Shown: piece after piece, positions 16,984 through 27,327 of the stretch
How the letters are laid out: the number at the start of each line of letters is the position of its first letter
How positions within the stretch are numbered: position 1 is the stretch's first letter
Origin: an uncultured bacterium
GTDB lineage: Bacteria; Verrucomicrobiota; Lentisphaeria; Victivallales; UBA1829
Assembly: GCA_900548385.1 (NCBI GenBank)
Contig: URKJ01000026.1
Coordinates: 3,456-67,455, forward strand
Length of the DNA stretch: 64,000 nucleotides
Direction of reading: 5' to 3'
Program-made: the position numbers and the translations under genes
The notes under the pieces: generated by a model
The model's input: only the letters and a program-made list of their open reading frames with translations
The model's database searches: none
What the model was told of the DNA's origin: nothing

Positions 16984-19002
16984 ATGACTACAACTGCTGT
17001 AAAAACTCTTACCGTCAACGGTGTTCCGGTCGAGATCCAGGGAGAGCGCAATCTTCTTGAGGTGATCCGTAAGACCGGGATTGAACTCCCGACGTTCTGC
17101 TATCACTCTGATCTGAGTGTGTACGGTGCATGCCGCCTCTGTCTTGTCGAAGTGGAAAAACGCGGCATCATGGCTGCCTGCTCCACTCCGCCGGAAAGCG
17201 GAATGGTGATCCGCACCGATACGAAACAGCTCCGCGACATCCGCAAGATCAATATTGAACTGCTGTTGGCGAATCACAACCGCGAATGCCCCTCCTGCGT
17301 CCGCAGTGCCAGCTGTACACTGCAGAACCTTGCGCGCCGTCTCGGCGTCGATGCCATCCGCTATAAGCAGCTCAAGGAGCTGGAGCCGGTGGACAAGAGT
17401 TCCCCGTCGTTGGAGCGTGACCCGAACAAGTGCGTACTCTGCGGCGATTGCGTGAGAATGTGCGCGGAAGTGCAGGGAATCGGTGCGATCGGATTCGCAC
17501 ACCGCGGTTCCAAGGCGAAAGTCGTTCCCGCATTCGACAAGGGATTGAACGAAGTCGAGTGCATCAACTGCGGCCAGTGCGCGGCGGTCTGCCCGACTGG
17601 AGCTATCATTCCGCACCAGAACCGGGAAGAAGTCTGGAATGCGATCCATGATCCGAACAAGCTTGTGGTTGCCCAGATCGCGCCTGCGGTCCGTTTTGCG
17701 CTCGCGGAATTCTTCGATCAGCCCGCCGGACAGAATGCCGCCGGAAAACTGGTTGCTGCTCTCCGCAAAATGGGCTTTGATTACATTTACGACACTACAT
17801 TCGCCGCCGATATGACCATCTGGGAAGAAGCGGAAGAGTTCCTGCGTCGCGTGAAAGCGGGCGGACCGTTCCCGATGTTCACTTCCTGCTGCCCCGGCTG
17901 GGTCAAGTATGCGGAAATCAATTTCCCGTCCCTGAGCAAGAATCTTTCTTCCTGCCGTTCTCCGCAGCAGATGTTCGGCGCGGCGATGAAAGAAGCTCTG
18001 CCGAAAATGCTCGGCAAGGACCGCAAGGAGATCGTCGTCGTTTCCATCATGCCCTGTACCGCCAAGAAGTACGAGGCCGGACTCGACAAATTCAAAGTGG
18101 ACGGCAATCCGGACGTGGACTATGTCCTTACCACGACGGAAATCGGCCGCATGATTGATTCGTTCGGCATCAAGTTCGATGAACTGGAGCCGGATGCGTT
18201 TGATATGCCGTTCGGTTTCGGCACCGGCGCGGGAGTGATCTTCGGAAGCTCCGGCGGCGTGATGGAAGCTGCCCTCCGTTATGCGGTCGGCAAGATCAAC
18301 GGTCAGGTCCCGATGCACGGGCTTGAATTCAAGCAGGTTCGCGGAAGCCAGCGTTTCAAAGAGACAACAATCAAAGCCGGTGATACGGAACTCCGTATTG
18401 CGGTTGTCAACACGCTCGGCGCAGCAAAAGAGATTGCGAAAGAGGCGGCGGAAGGTAAATCCCCGTATCACTTCATTGAAGTGATGGCGTGTCCCGGCGG
18501 ATGCGTCTGCGGTGGCGGCCAGCCGATTCAGAACGACCGCGTCAAGCGTGCACAGCGCATGGAAGCAACCTATAAGTGCGACAAGAATATGCAGTTCAAA
18601 AACTCGCTTGAGAACCACATGCTTGCCGACTGCTACGAGAAATATCTTGGCGGCCAGCCGAATTCGGAGAAGGCTCACCACCTGCTCCACACCGTGTATG
18701 AGAACCGTAACGGCGTGTTCGATGCGGTGGAAGTCGTCGAATCCGGAAAGGCGTCGAAGAAAGTTGCCGTTTCGGTTTGTGTGACTCCGGGTGTTGATGA
18801 GGCGGTCAGCGCCAAGGCTCTGGCTGAGGTGCTTGAGTTCGCCGGACAGAAAGGTATTTCCGATAAGCTCGTTGTGGAAACCGCTTTTGCTCCGTCCTGT
18901 ACGAACCGGAAAGCCGGTGAAGTGATGGTCGGCGGACGTTTCTTCCAGGCATCCGAACTTGAGAAAGCTAAAAAAGAGATGGAAAACGCTGTGGCTGAAT
19001 AA
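16984..19002 (+). CDS. hydA: Bifurcating [FeFe]-hydrogenase catalytic subunit HydA
   Basis: The 672-residue catalytic subunit reduces protons to H2 with electrons from NADH and reduced ferredoxin together. N-terminal clusters: [2Fe-2S] at Cys39, 50, 53 and 66; a His98/Cys102/105/111 cluster; and [4Fe-4S] sets at Cys150-160 and Cys193-203. All three H-cluster signatures are intact: TSCCPGW (Cys302, Cys303), MPCTAKKYE (Cys358) and MACPGGCVCGGGQP (Cys503, Cys507). After the small-subunit region a C-terminal domain of about 85 residues has only two cysteines. The start follows AAGGAAC. H-cluster maturases HydEFG are not in the window. Confidence 0.97.
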   Translation: MTTTAVKTLTVNGVPVEIQGERNLLEVIRKTGIELPTFCYHSDLSVYGACRLCLVEVEKRGIMAACSTPPESGMVIRTDTKQLRDIRKINIELLLANHNRECPSCVRSASCTLQNLARRLGVDAIRYKQLKELEPVDKSSPSLERDPNKCVLCGDCVRMCAEVQGIGAIGFAHRGSKAKVVPAFDKGLNEVECINCGQCAAVCPTGAIIPHQNREEVWNAIHDPNKLVVAQIAPAVRFALAEFFDQPAGQNAAGKLVAALRKMGFDYIYDTTFAADMTIWEEAEEFLRRVKAGGPFPMFTSCCPGWVKYAEINFPSLSKNLSSCRSPQQMFGAAMKEALPKMLGKDRKEIVVVSIMPCTAKKYEAGLDKFKVDGNPDVDYVLTTTEIGRMIDSFGIKFDELEPDAFDMPFGFGTGAGVIFGSSGGVMEAALRYAVGKINGQVPMHGLEFKQVRGSQRFKETTIKAGDTELRIAVVNTLGAAKEIAKEAAEGKSPYHFIEVMACPGGCVCGGGQPIQNDRVKRAQRMEATYKCDKNMQFKNSLENHMLADCYEKYLGGQPNSEKAHHLLHTVYENRNGVFDAVEVVESGKASKKVAVSVCVTPGVDEAVSAKALAEVLEFAGQKGISDKLVVETAFAPSCTNRKAGEVMVGGRFFQASELEKAKKEMENAVAE

Positions 19003-19022
19003 GTTCCGTTTTCCTCAGACAA

Positions 19023-19067
19023 ACAGACCGCAATCCTGAAAGCAGGGGTTGCGGTCTGTATTTTTTT
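19023..19067 (+). terminator. Intrinsic terminator of hydCBA
   Basis: A perfect 11-bp stem (19023-19033 with 19049-19059) is followed by A and seven T residues, 20 bases after the hydA stop. This is a strong rho-independent terminator. Confidence 0.93.
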
Positions 19068-19109
19068 CGGGAGAATTCATAAAAAAGATGAAATTCTTCA
19101 GGAACTCTC

Positions 19110-19137
19110 TTGCTTTTTGAGGATTCTGTGATATACT
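19110..19137 (+). promoter_or_regulatory. Promoter for a candidate small RNA
   Basis: TTGCTT (19110-19115) and TATACT (19132-19137) are separated by 16 bases. The predicted start at 19143 or 19144 coincides with the first base of a closed hairpin that ends in T residues. No plus-strand gene follows, because folP converges from the right. Confidence 0.6.
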
Positions 19138-19142
19138 ACTCC

Positions 19143-19205
19143 AAGACCGCAGAAGGTACGCTATGAATTCCCCCCCCTCACATGTGTTGCCTCTGCGGTC
19201 TTTTC
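19143..19205 (+). ncRNA. Candidate C-rich small RNA of about 65 bases
   Basis: The predicted transcript begins at the 5' arm of an 11-bp perfect stem (19143-19153 with 19192-19202) and ends in TTTTCTGTT. The whole RNA would thus be one hairpin closed at its ends. Its 38-base loop holds eight consecutive C residues (19170-19177) and the self-complementary CACATGTG. C-rich loops in other bacterial small RNAs pair with ribosome-binding sites. There is no plausible protein: the short frame inside runs antisense into folP. The evidence is promoter, structure and terminator only; expression is not shown. Confidence 0.5.
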
Positions 19206-19207
19206 TG

Positions 19208-20065
19208 TTATTTCCCGCCGTTTTTCATTCCCATGCAGCTGTAATAGACTTTCAAAGCATCGCTTGCCGCTTTGACATTGTGGATCCGGATGATCCCGTA
19301 GCCTTTCACGGCGGAGGCTATCGTGGAACCGCAGGTTCCGTAATCCCGCTGTGAAGCAACAGGTTCCCGGATAATCTGCCCGATAAAGGATTTCCGTGAT
19401 GGACCCGAAAGCAGAGGATAGCCGAGCTTCAGCAGTTTTTCCGCTTCGTTGATCAGGGCTGCCGACTGCTCCGCAGTTTTGGCAAATCCGATACCCGGAT
19501 CCAGAATGATCGCATTCCGGCGGACTCCGGCTTTGAGAACATTGTCCACCATTATGCGCAACTCTTCAATGACCGTTTCGATCAGTCCGCCGGAATAGTG
19601 AAGGTTTTCCTGCGCCTGCATCCGGTCGGGCGTGGCGCGCGAGTGCATGATGATGGCGCCGGCGTCGTAACGGGCCGTGACTTCCGCCAGGCCGGGATCA
19701 AACAGAAATCCGCTGACGTCATTGACGATGTCGGCTCCGAGCTTGAGAGCCTCTTCCGCAACGGCAGATTTCCGGGTGTCGATGCTGATGAAAATGTCGT
19801 GTGAGAGCTCCCGGACGGCACGGACCGCCGGAAGGACGCGGTGCAGCTCCTCTTCCACCGGGACCTCTTGCGAGCCCGGACGGGTCGATTCCCCGCCAAT
19901 GTCGATAATATCCGCTCCATGGGCGATCAGGGTTTGAATGCGTTCTTTGAGCGGGATCGTTGAACCGCCGTCGCTGAACGAGTCGGGGGTTACATTCAGA
20001 ATGCCCATCAGTTTCGGAAAACCGTTCAGCTGAAACGGCCGTCCGCGAAAAGTCAGAGTTGTCAT
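19208..20065 (-). CDS. folP: Dihydropteroate synthase
   Basis: The start is set at 20065 because GGAG lies 7 bases upstream; the frame is open to 20242, but that extension runs into gyrA and is low-complexity basic sequence. The 285-residue enzyme condenses p-aminobenzoate with dihydropterin pyrophosphate in folate synthesis and is the sulfonamide target. Signatures are GILNVTPDSFSDGG near residue 22 and DIIDIGGESTRPG near 55, with SIDTRKSAVA, DPGIGFAKT and GPSRKSFIG following. It lies downstream of gyrA, separated by an intrinsic terminator that ends 12 bases before the ATG. Confidence 0.95.
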   Translation of the reverse strand: MTTLTFRGRPFQLNGFPKLMGILNVTPDSFSDGGSTIPLKERIQTLIAHGADIIDIGGESTRPGSQEVPVEEELHRVLPAVRAVRELSHDIFISIDTRKSAVAEEALKLGADIVNDVSGFLFDPGLAEVTARYDAGAIIMHSRATPDRMQAQENLHYSGGLIETVIEELRIMVDNVLKAGVRRNAIILDPGIGFAKTAEQSAALINEAEKLLKLGYPLLSGPSRKSFIGQIIREPVASQRDYGTCGSTIASAVKGYGIIRIHNVKAASDALKVYYSCMGMKNGGK

Positions 20066-20076
20066 CAGGATCTCCA

Positions 20077-20108
20077 TAAAAAACAGGGCGTCTGTGAAGA
20101 CGCCCTGT
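20077..20108 (-). terminator. Terminator after gyrA, directly before the folP start
   Basis: On the minus strand an 11-bp perfect stem (20108-20098 with 20093-20083) and a 4-base loop are followed by six T residues at 20082-20077. The folP ribosome site begins right after. It terminates gyrA, but any folP message started inside gyrA would have to read through it. Confidence 0.88.
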
Positions 20109-20132
20109 ATCATTTGCTGTTGTATCCGGCTG

Positions 20133-22829
20133 TTACACCTGTTCCGGTGCGGGCGGATTGGTTTCTTGCGTTTCCGCCGTCGTTTCCGTTGCCACAACGG
20201 GTTCTTCAGCGGGAACCGGCTTTTTCTGTCCCTCGATCTCAATCAGGCGCGCTACGCCGGTGATCCGGTCGCCTTTGCGCAGTTCCATGATCTTGACACC
20301 TTTGGAGGCTCGGCCGACGATCCGGATTTCATCCACGGAGATACGGACAACCTGTCCGCGTTCCGTTGTGATGATGAGTTCGTCACCATGCTGGACTTTG
20401 ACTGCGGCGACAACCTCTTCACCATCACGGAGATTGAGGTTCTTCACACCCTTTGCTCCGCGCCGGGTCAGGCGGTAATCTTCCACATAACTGCGTTTTC
20501 CCATGCCGCCGGAGGTGACGATGAGAATCTGCGGTCTGCCGGTATCTTCCAGTGCGGTATCGTCGTTTTCATCACCGAGCTGTTCGTCGATTTCCTCGGC
20601 GGTATCTTCCGGTTCCATGATCTCTTCGACACCTTCGGGGAGAACCGCGTTCCGGGGGTCTTCCGTGACTGTGCCATCGCCGGGAACGACTTCCATGCTG
20701 ACGATCCGGTCGCCTTCCAGTTTGAATTTGATACCGGTTACGCCGCGTGCGGTTCTTCCCATTGCGCGGACATCGCTGCTCTTGAAGCGGCATGCCATAC
20801 CCTTTGCGGTGGAGAGGATGATCTCATCGCCCGGTTCCACGAGGCCGGCACCGATCAGATCGTCACCCTCTTCAATCGTAAGCGCACGGATGCCGATCTT
20901 GCGCAGATGGCGGAACTGGCTAAGCGGAGTCTTCTTGATGACACCGCACCGGGTCGCCATTGCGATGCAGAGCTCTTCGTTTTCTTCGAACATTTTCTTT
21001 TTGACCGTGAGCATGGTACGGATCTGTTCGTTCGGTTCCAGCTTGATCAGGTTGACGATCGCTTTGCCTTTGCCGGTTCTTGCGCCTTCGGGGATCTCAT
21101 AGACGTTCAGCCAGTGCATGACGCCGCGGTTCGTGAAGAAGAGGATCAGGTCGTGGCTGTCCGCATTGAACAGGTGTTCCACATGGTCCTCCTCCTTGGT
21201 CTCCATGCCGATGATGCCGACTCCGCCGCGATGCTGGGTCTGATAGGTGTCCGCCGGAACGCGTTTGATGTATCCGGTGTTGGAGACCGTAATGACGCAG
21301 GAGTGACGCGGGATAAGGTCGGCAACGTCAATATCGCCCTCGTCGAACGTGATTTCGGTGCGCCGGGGATCGGCGTATTTGTCCTTGACTTCCTGAAGTT
21401 CCTGTTTGATGACGCCGAGGCGGAGGTCGCGGGACGCCAGAAGACTGCGGAGATAATCCGCAAGTTTCATTTTTTCGTTGTATTCATTTTCGAGGTCCTC
21501 AATCGCCAGCCCGGTCAGCTGATAGAGTCGCATATTGAGGATTTCCGTAACCTGAATCTTGGTGAATCCGTATTTTGCGACCAGTGCCTCCTGGGCTTCC
21601 TGACGGGTCCGGGAGGAGCGGATGATGCGGACGACATCGTCCAGATTGCGCACCGCGAGCAGCAGACCTTCCAGAATATGGATCCGTGCTTCGACTTTTC
21701 CAAGTTCAAACCGGGTTCTGCGGGTGACGACTTCCAGACGGTGGTCGATATAGCGCTGGAGGATCTGAAGCAGATTCAGGGTCCGCGGACGGTTCATGTC
21801 GACGACGAGCATATTGCAGCCGATCGCGTCTTCCATCTGCGTGTGGGCGTAAAGCTGATTGAGAACGACGGAACCCATTGCGCCGCGTTTGATGTCGATG
21901 ACGATCCGGATGCCGACTTTATGGCTGGTTTCGTCGCGCAGGCCGGAAATGCCGGTGATTTTCTTATCGCGGACGAGGTCGGCGATGCGTTTTACGAGCA
22001 TTTCCTTGTTGACCGCATACGGGATTTCCGTGACGATGATCTGCTCCCCGCCGGTTTTGGTTTCGATGATCTCCGCTTTTGCGCGGACTTTGATAACACC
22101 ATGGCCGGTAGTATAAAGGCTGCGGATCGGATCAATGCCGTGAATGATTCCGGCTGTCGGAAAGTCGGGACCGGGAATGAATTTCATCAGGTCGGCGACG
22201 GTCGCGGTCGGATTGTCGAGCAGATGGAGCGTGCCGTTGATGACTTCACCGAGATTGTGCGGAGGGATATTGGTCGCCATTCCGACGCCGATACCGGTGC
22301 TGCCGTTGACGAGCAGGTTCGGGAATTTTGCCGGCAGCACTTCCGGTTCGCGTTCGCTTTCGTCGAAGTTCGGGATCATGTTGACGGTATCTTTGTCAAG
22401 GTCCGCGAGGAGTTCCTCCGCAAGACGCTCCATCCGGCATTCGGTGTAACGGGAAGCCGCGGCGGGGTCGCCGTCGATGGTTCCGAAATTACCCTGACCT
22501 TCGATCAGCGGGGCGCGCATGGAGAACGGCTGCGCAAGACGGACGAGCGCATCGTAAACTGCGGCATCGCCGTGCGGGTGATATTTACCCATGACTTCAC
22601 CGACGACTCGCGCCGATTTGACGGTCGCATGTCCTTTGGAAAGCCCCAGCTGTTTCATTCCGTAGAGAATTCTGCGGTTTACGGGTTTGAGCCCGTCGCG
22701 GACATCCGGGATGGCCCGTCCGACATTGACACTCAGTGAATACTGCAGATACGCAGTATGCATAATATCCTCAATATGAACGGGATAATCCTTCATCGGA
22801 ATGTTATTGACATCAGTTGCATCACTCAT
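20133..22829 (-). CDS. gyrA: DNA gyrase subunit A
   Basis: The 898-residue protein is the DNA-cleaving subunit of gyrase, which introduces negative supercoils with GyrB. The active-site Tyr128 lies in AASRYTECRM. The quinolone-resistance region is GKYHPHGDAAVYDALVRLAQ, with Ala89 at the position of E. coli Ser83 and Asp93 at the position of Asp87. The C-terminal beta-pinwheel carries a GyrA box, QHRGGVG, near residue 530, separating gyrase from topoisomerase IV. An acidic insert lies near 735-765 and an acidic, Thr/Pro-rich tail ends the protein. The start follows GGGGA. gyrB is not in the window. Confidence 0.97.
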   Translation of the reverse strand: MSDATDVNNIPMKDYPVHIEDIMHTAYLQYSLSVNVGRAIPDVRDGLKPVNRRILYGMKQLGLSKGHATVKSARVVGEVMGKYHPHGDAAVYDALVRLAQPFSMRAPLIEGQGNFGTIDGDPAAASRYTECRMERLAEELLADLDKDTVNMIPNFDESEREPEVLPAKFPNLLVNGSTGIGVGMATNIPPHNLGEVINGTLHLLDNPTATVADLMKFIPGPDFPTAGIIHGIDPIRSLYTTGHGVIKVRAKAEIIETKTGGEQIIVTEIPYAVNKEMLVKRIADLVRDKKITGISGLRDETSHKVGIRIVIDIKRGAMGSVVLNQLYAHTQMEDAIGCNMLVVDMNRPRTLNLLQILQRYIDHRLEVVTRRTRFELGKVEARIHILEGLLLAVRNLDDVVRIIRSSRTRQEAQEALVAKYGFTKIQVTEILNMRLYQLTGLAIEDLENEYNEKMKLADYLRSLLASRDLRLGVIKQELQEVKDKYADPRRTEITFDEGDIDVADLIPRHSCVITVSNTGYIKRVPADTYQTQHRGGVGIIGMETKEEDHVEHLFNADSHDLILFFTNRGVMHWLNVYEIPEGARTGKGKAIVNLIKLEPNEQIRTMLTVKKKMFEENEELCIAMATRCGVIKKTPLSQFRHLRKIGIRALTIEEGDDLIGAGLVEPGDEIILSTAKGMACRFKSSDVRAMGRTARGVTGIKFKLEGDRIVSMEVVPGDGTVTEDPRNAVLPEGVEEIMEPEDTAEEIDEQLGDENDDTALEDTGRPQILIVTSGGMGKRSYVEDYRLTRRGAKGVKNLNLRDGEEVVAAVKVQHGDELIITTERGQVVRISVDEIRIVGRASKGVKIMELRKGDRITGVARLIEIEGQKKPVPAEEPVVATETTAETQETNPPAPEQV

Positions 22830-22858
22830 AAGCTAAAATCCCCATTGTTTCGTATTGT

Positions 22859-22887
22859 ACTATACACCCTGAAAGGGGGTTCCGCAA
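22859..22887 (-). promoter_or_regulatory. gyrA promoter
   Basis: On the minus strand TTGCGG (22887-22882) and TATAGT (22864-22859) are separated by 17 bases. The start would lie near 22852, about 22 bases before the ATG. The rest of the 22830-23035 gap holds only a short orphan hairpin. Confidence 0.6.
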
Positions 22888-23035
22888 CCTTCCGGGAGGA
22901 GAAAAACGGGTTATTTTCGCGGAAACAGGGAATCCCGCGTTTTTTCTCATGTTTTCATAAGGAGGGATCGGCCTGAACGCTCAAAAGGATGGAAGGAGTC
23001 CTGTCGGAGCTGATGGCGTGAGACAGGGGGCCGGA

Positions 23036-23599
23036 TTACGGGTTCTGTCGCAGATAGAGAAATTTTGCTCCGCCGAAATTGCGGATCGTTTCCAGCTTCC
23101 AGTGCGGCGGAGGCGGCTGGAGACCGCCGCGGTTTTCCGCCATTTCCCAGATGAGCAGCGCGTTGGCGGACCAACGGGAAAAATCGGGATCGGCAAGAAG
23201 CCGCGCCAGAAGTTCCGCGGATTCCGCATAGGGCGGATCCGCAAAGATCACATCCGGGCGGATATGTGTGGCGATGCGTTTGCAGCAGCCCGGAAGAGCA
23301 CCGGAGAATATTTCAAATTCCGCTGTGCGGGCAATGATCTCCGCTTTCTCACAGTTGGCTTTGATTGCATTGCATGAGGATTTGGAGGCATCGACGAACA
23401 GCACAGAGGAAGCTCCGCGGCTGGCGGCTTCCAGTCCGAGCGCACCCGTTCCGGCGAACAGGTCGGCGGCGGCAATGCCGTTCAGCGGGCCGAGGCTGGC
23501 GAAAAGTGCTTCCCGTGCCCGGACCGCTGTCGGTCTCGCGGTCTGCCCCGACGGTGCGCGCAGGGGCATTCCGCGCAATATTCCGGAAACGATTTCCAT
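23036..23599 (-). CDS. rsmD: 16S rRNA (guanine-966-N2)-methyltransferase
   Basis: The 187-residue protein is an RsmD-type methyltransferase that methylates G966 of 16S rRNA from S-adenosylmethionine. It has the N-terminal GILRGMPLRAPSG, then RPTAVRAREALFASL near 22, motif I DLFAGTGALGLEAASRGA near 46, and the catalytic DPPY near 121. Its length is normal (about 185-200). It begins 10 bases after the guaA stop and is probably its downstream partner in one transcript. The ribosome site is weak and overlaps the end of guaA. Confidence 0.93.
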   Translation of the reverse strand: MEIVSGILRGMPLRAPSGQTARPTAVRAREALFASLGPLNGIAAADLFAGTGALGLEAASRGASSVLFVDASKSSCNAIKANCEKAEIIARTAEFEIFSGALPGCCKRIATHIRPDVIFADPPYAESAELLARLLADPDFSRWSANALLIWEMAENRGGLQPPPPHWKLETIRNFGGAKFLYLRQNP

Positions 23600-23609
23600 C
23601 GTCAGAAAC

Positions 23610-25154
<1,545 letters not shown>

Positions 25155-25198
25155 TTGGTGTGTCTTTTCCATAAAAATAATGAAGTTCAAGTTATAAA

Positions 25199-25227
25199 AA
25201 TATACCACAAAAAAAGCGGAATTGCAA
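25199..25227 (-). promoter_or_regulatory. guaA promoter
   Basis: On the minus strand TTGCAA (25227-25222) and TATATT (25204-25199) are separated by 17 bases, with a start near 25192. No purine riboswitch fold is apparent in the short leader. Confidence 0.65.
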
Positions 25228-25246
25228 AATATTTTCCGTGTTTTTC

Positions 25247-25274
25247 TTGATTATTTCCCTTTTGGCGGTATACT
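25247..25274 (+). promoter_or_regulatory. Promoter of the SpoIIE-type phosphatase gene
   Basis: TTGATT (25247-25252) and TATACT (25269-25274) are separated by 16 bases, about 75 bases before the ATG. Confidence 0.55.
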
Positions 25275-25355
25275 TTCCCTTATGAAGTGCGGGATGATTG
25301 CCTGCTTTTATGGAAAACGGATTGTCGTACAGTGTTTTAATTCGGAAAGAGGGGT

Positions 25356-27287
25356 ATGCGTTCGATACGGGGAAAAATTCTGATCATTGTGATCTCGTTT
25401 CTGCTGATCCTGTGTACCGCGTTCAGTGTTTACTCCCTGATCACGACCGCCAATTACAAACGTCTGCGGATCGAAGCTCTTGTTTCGCGGGTTCAGTTTG
25501 AAAGCGAGCGCCTAAACGGTTCCATTTCGGTGATGGAGCAGGATGCCGCGGGGCTCGCCAATGCGGGGCGCGCCTATTATTCGTATGCGCGCCACAATGA
25601 TATGCACGGCAGGAAGCTGCTGCAGGAGATCATGCCGAACTTCGTTCAGGCGGCGGGCGGCGGCATCTGGTACGAACCGTTCCTGTTCAATCCGCTCAAA
25701 CGGCGCGTCAGTTTCTATATGTATTATTCGCCGAACCGCGAACTGGTCTATGACCCGGTCATGAATCTGGAGGGGTATGATTACCACAATCAGCTCTGGT
25801 ATCGTCTCGGCAAAAACTCGGCGCTCCGTCGTTACCGGCTCCAATGGTCTCCGCCGTATTATGATTCCGAGGGATCAAAAGCGCTGATGATTACGGTTTC
25901 CGCTCCGATTTACAGCGAAGACAATGTGTTTATCGGGCTCGCCACGCTGGATTGGAAAGTTCAGAGCGTGATCAGCGAACTTGGAAAGATCCGTCCGACG
26001 CCTCATTCGTTTGTGCTTTTGTGCGATCCGGCAGCCAACTGTATTCTTGCCAACACGTTTCCGCGCGGGAGCGGTGACAGCATGGTGGGGCGTCCGCTGG
26101 ATGTGATCCCGTGGTACTCCAGCATTGCGAATGCTTCCAGACTGGAAGTCACGGAAACGCATTTCCGGATCAACGGAGCGGAGTTTTACGCATTCGCCCG
26201 CAAACTCAATAACGGAATGCTGCTTTCCGTGCAGGTCCCGGCGTCCGAAATTTTTTCGCTGATCGAACTCAGCAACCGGATCTTCATCTCTCTGTTCGTT
26301 CTCTTTTCGCTGATGATGCTTTACGGAGCCTACTATATGGTGTCGCGGTTTGTCAATACGCCGATCAAAAAGCTGATTCGCGAGGTGGTCCGGCTGGGAC
26401 AAGGCAATCTGGATGCGAAAGTTTCCGAAGAGCGGCAGGACGAGATCGGGCTTCTTGCGAAGACGTTCAACAAGATGGCGGACAATCTCAAGGAATATAT
26501 TGCGCGCTACACCCGCGAAACCGCCGAGCGCCAGAGGATCATGAGCGAGCTGGAACTGGCGTCGCAGATTCAGCATAATATTCTTCCCCGCACGTTTCCG
26601 CCGTTCCCGGAACTGCTGGGAGCGTTTGACATCTGTGCGGAAACCCATGCCGCAAAAGAGGTCGGCGGAGACTTCTATGATTTTTTCCGGATCGGCAGCG
26701 ACAAAGTCGCTTTTCTGATCGCCGATGTTTCCGGCAAGGGGATTCCCGCCGCGCTGTTTATGATGCGGGCACGCACGATTCTCAAAAATTACGCGATGAG
26801 CGGGTGCGGACCGCATGAGATTATGACGCTTTCCAACGACCGCCTTTGCGAACATAACGACGCCTGCATGTTCGTGACGCTCTTTTTCGCTGTTTACGAT
26901 CTCAGAAACGGCGTTCTGGAGTATGTAAACGGCGGACATAATCCGCCGTTTATCCGCCGGAACCGGGAACACTATGATTACCTGCCTGTCGATCCCGGTT
27001 TCGCCTTGGGAGTCATGCCCGGCAAGGAGTTCCGCACACAGCGGATCAAACTTTCCCGCGGCGACCGTATTTTTTGCTATACGGATGGCGTGACCGAGGC
27101 GGTCAACGGCAGTCATGAGCTGTTCGGCGAAAAACGTCTGCTGGAAACGCTCAATTCCGCGGACTTCGTTCTGAAACCGCTCCATGACAAACTGCATGTG
27201 ATGATGGGACGTCTGGATACGTTTACGGAAGGCGTTCCGCAGGCGGATGACATCACGATGCTGATCTTTGAAGCCAGAGTTCTTTAA
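25356..27287 (+). CDS. Membrane sensor with Cache and HAMP domains and SpoIIE/RsbU-type phosphatase
   Basis: The 643-residue protein has a membrane helix at about 8-30, a roughly 270-residue extracellular Cache-like sensor (WYEPFLFNP near 108, GLATLDWKV near 195), a second helix near 308-330 and a HAMP domain (IKKLIREVVRLGQGNLDAKV near 340). A short coiled segment and a PP2C-type SpoIIE phosphatase domain follow (VGGDFYDFF near 443, IADVSGKGIPAALFM near 461, YVNGGHNPPF near 526, FCYTDGVTEA near 571). Such proteins dephosphorylate anti-sigma-factor antagonists in partner-switching pathways. The ligand and the partner are not encoded nearby. The start follows AAAGAGGGG. Confidence 0.9.
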   Translation: MRSIRGKILIIVISFLLILCTAFSVYSLITTANYKRLRIEALVSRVQFESERLNGSISVMEQDAAGLANAGRAYYSYARHNDMHGRKLLQEIMPNFVQAAGGGIWYEPFLFNPLKRRVSFYMYYSPNRELVYDPVMNLEGYDYHNQLWYRLGKNSALRRYRLQWSPPYYDSEGSKALMITVSAPIYSEDNVFIGLATLDWKVQSVISELGKIRPTPHSFVLLCDPAANCILANTFPRGSGDSMVGRPLDVIPWYSSIANASRLEVTETHFRINGAEFYAFARKLNNGMLLSVQVPASEIFSLIELSNRIFISLFVLFSLMMLYGAYYMVSRFVNTPIKKLIREVVRLGQGNLDAKVSEERQDEIGLLAKTFNKMADNLKEYIARYTRETAERQRIMSELELASQIQHNILPRTFPPFPELLGAFDICAETHAAKEVGGDFYDFFRIGSDKVAFLIADVSGKGIPAALFMMRARTILKNYAMSGCGPHEIMTLSNDRLCEHNDACMFVTLFFAVYDLRNGVLEYVNGGHNPPFIRRNREHYDYLPVDPGFALGVMPGKEFRTQRIKLSRGDRIFCYTDGVTEAVNGSHELFGEKRLLETLNSADFVLKPLHDKLHVMMGRLDTFTEGVPQADDITMLIFEARVL

Positions 27288-27327
27288 AATAAACCAATAA
27301 ACCAACGACATTCATGAGGAGTTTGCA

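Noticed and set aside
14844..17051. Open frame of 735 codons opposite hydB
   Set aside because: It is the shadow of an unmistakable hydrogenase subunit and no promoter or ribosome site supports it.
20094..22739. Open frame of 881 codons on the plus strand opposite gyrA
   Set aside because: It is antisense to a clear gyrA, has no ribosome site or recognisable domain, and its composition mirrors the third-position bias of gyrA codons.
22918..22945. Plus-strand hairpin with six T residues between gyrA and rsmD
   Set aside because: The stem has only five pairs and no plus-strand gene or promoter was found upstream, so I do not call it a terminator.
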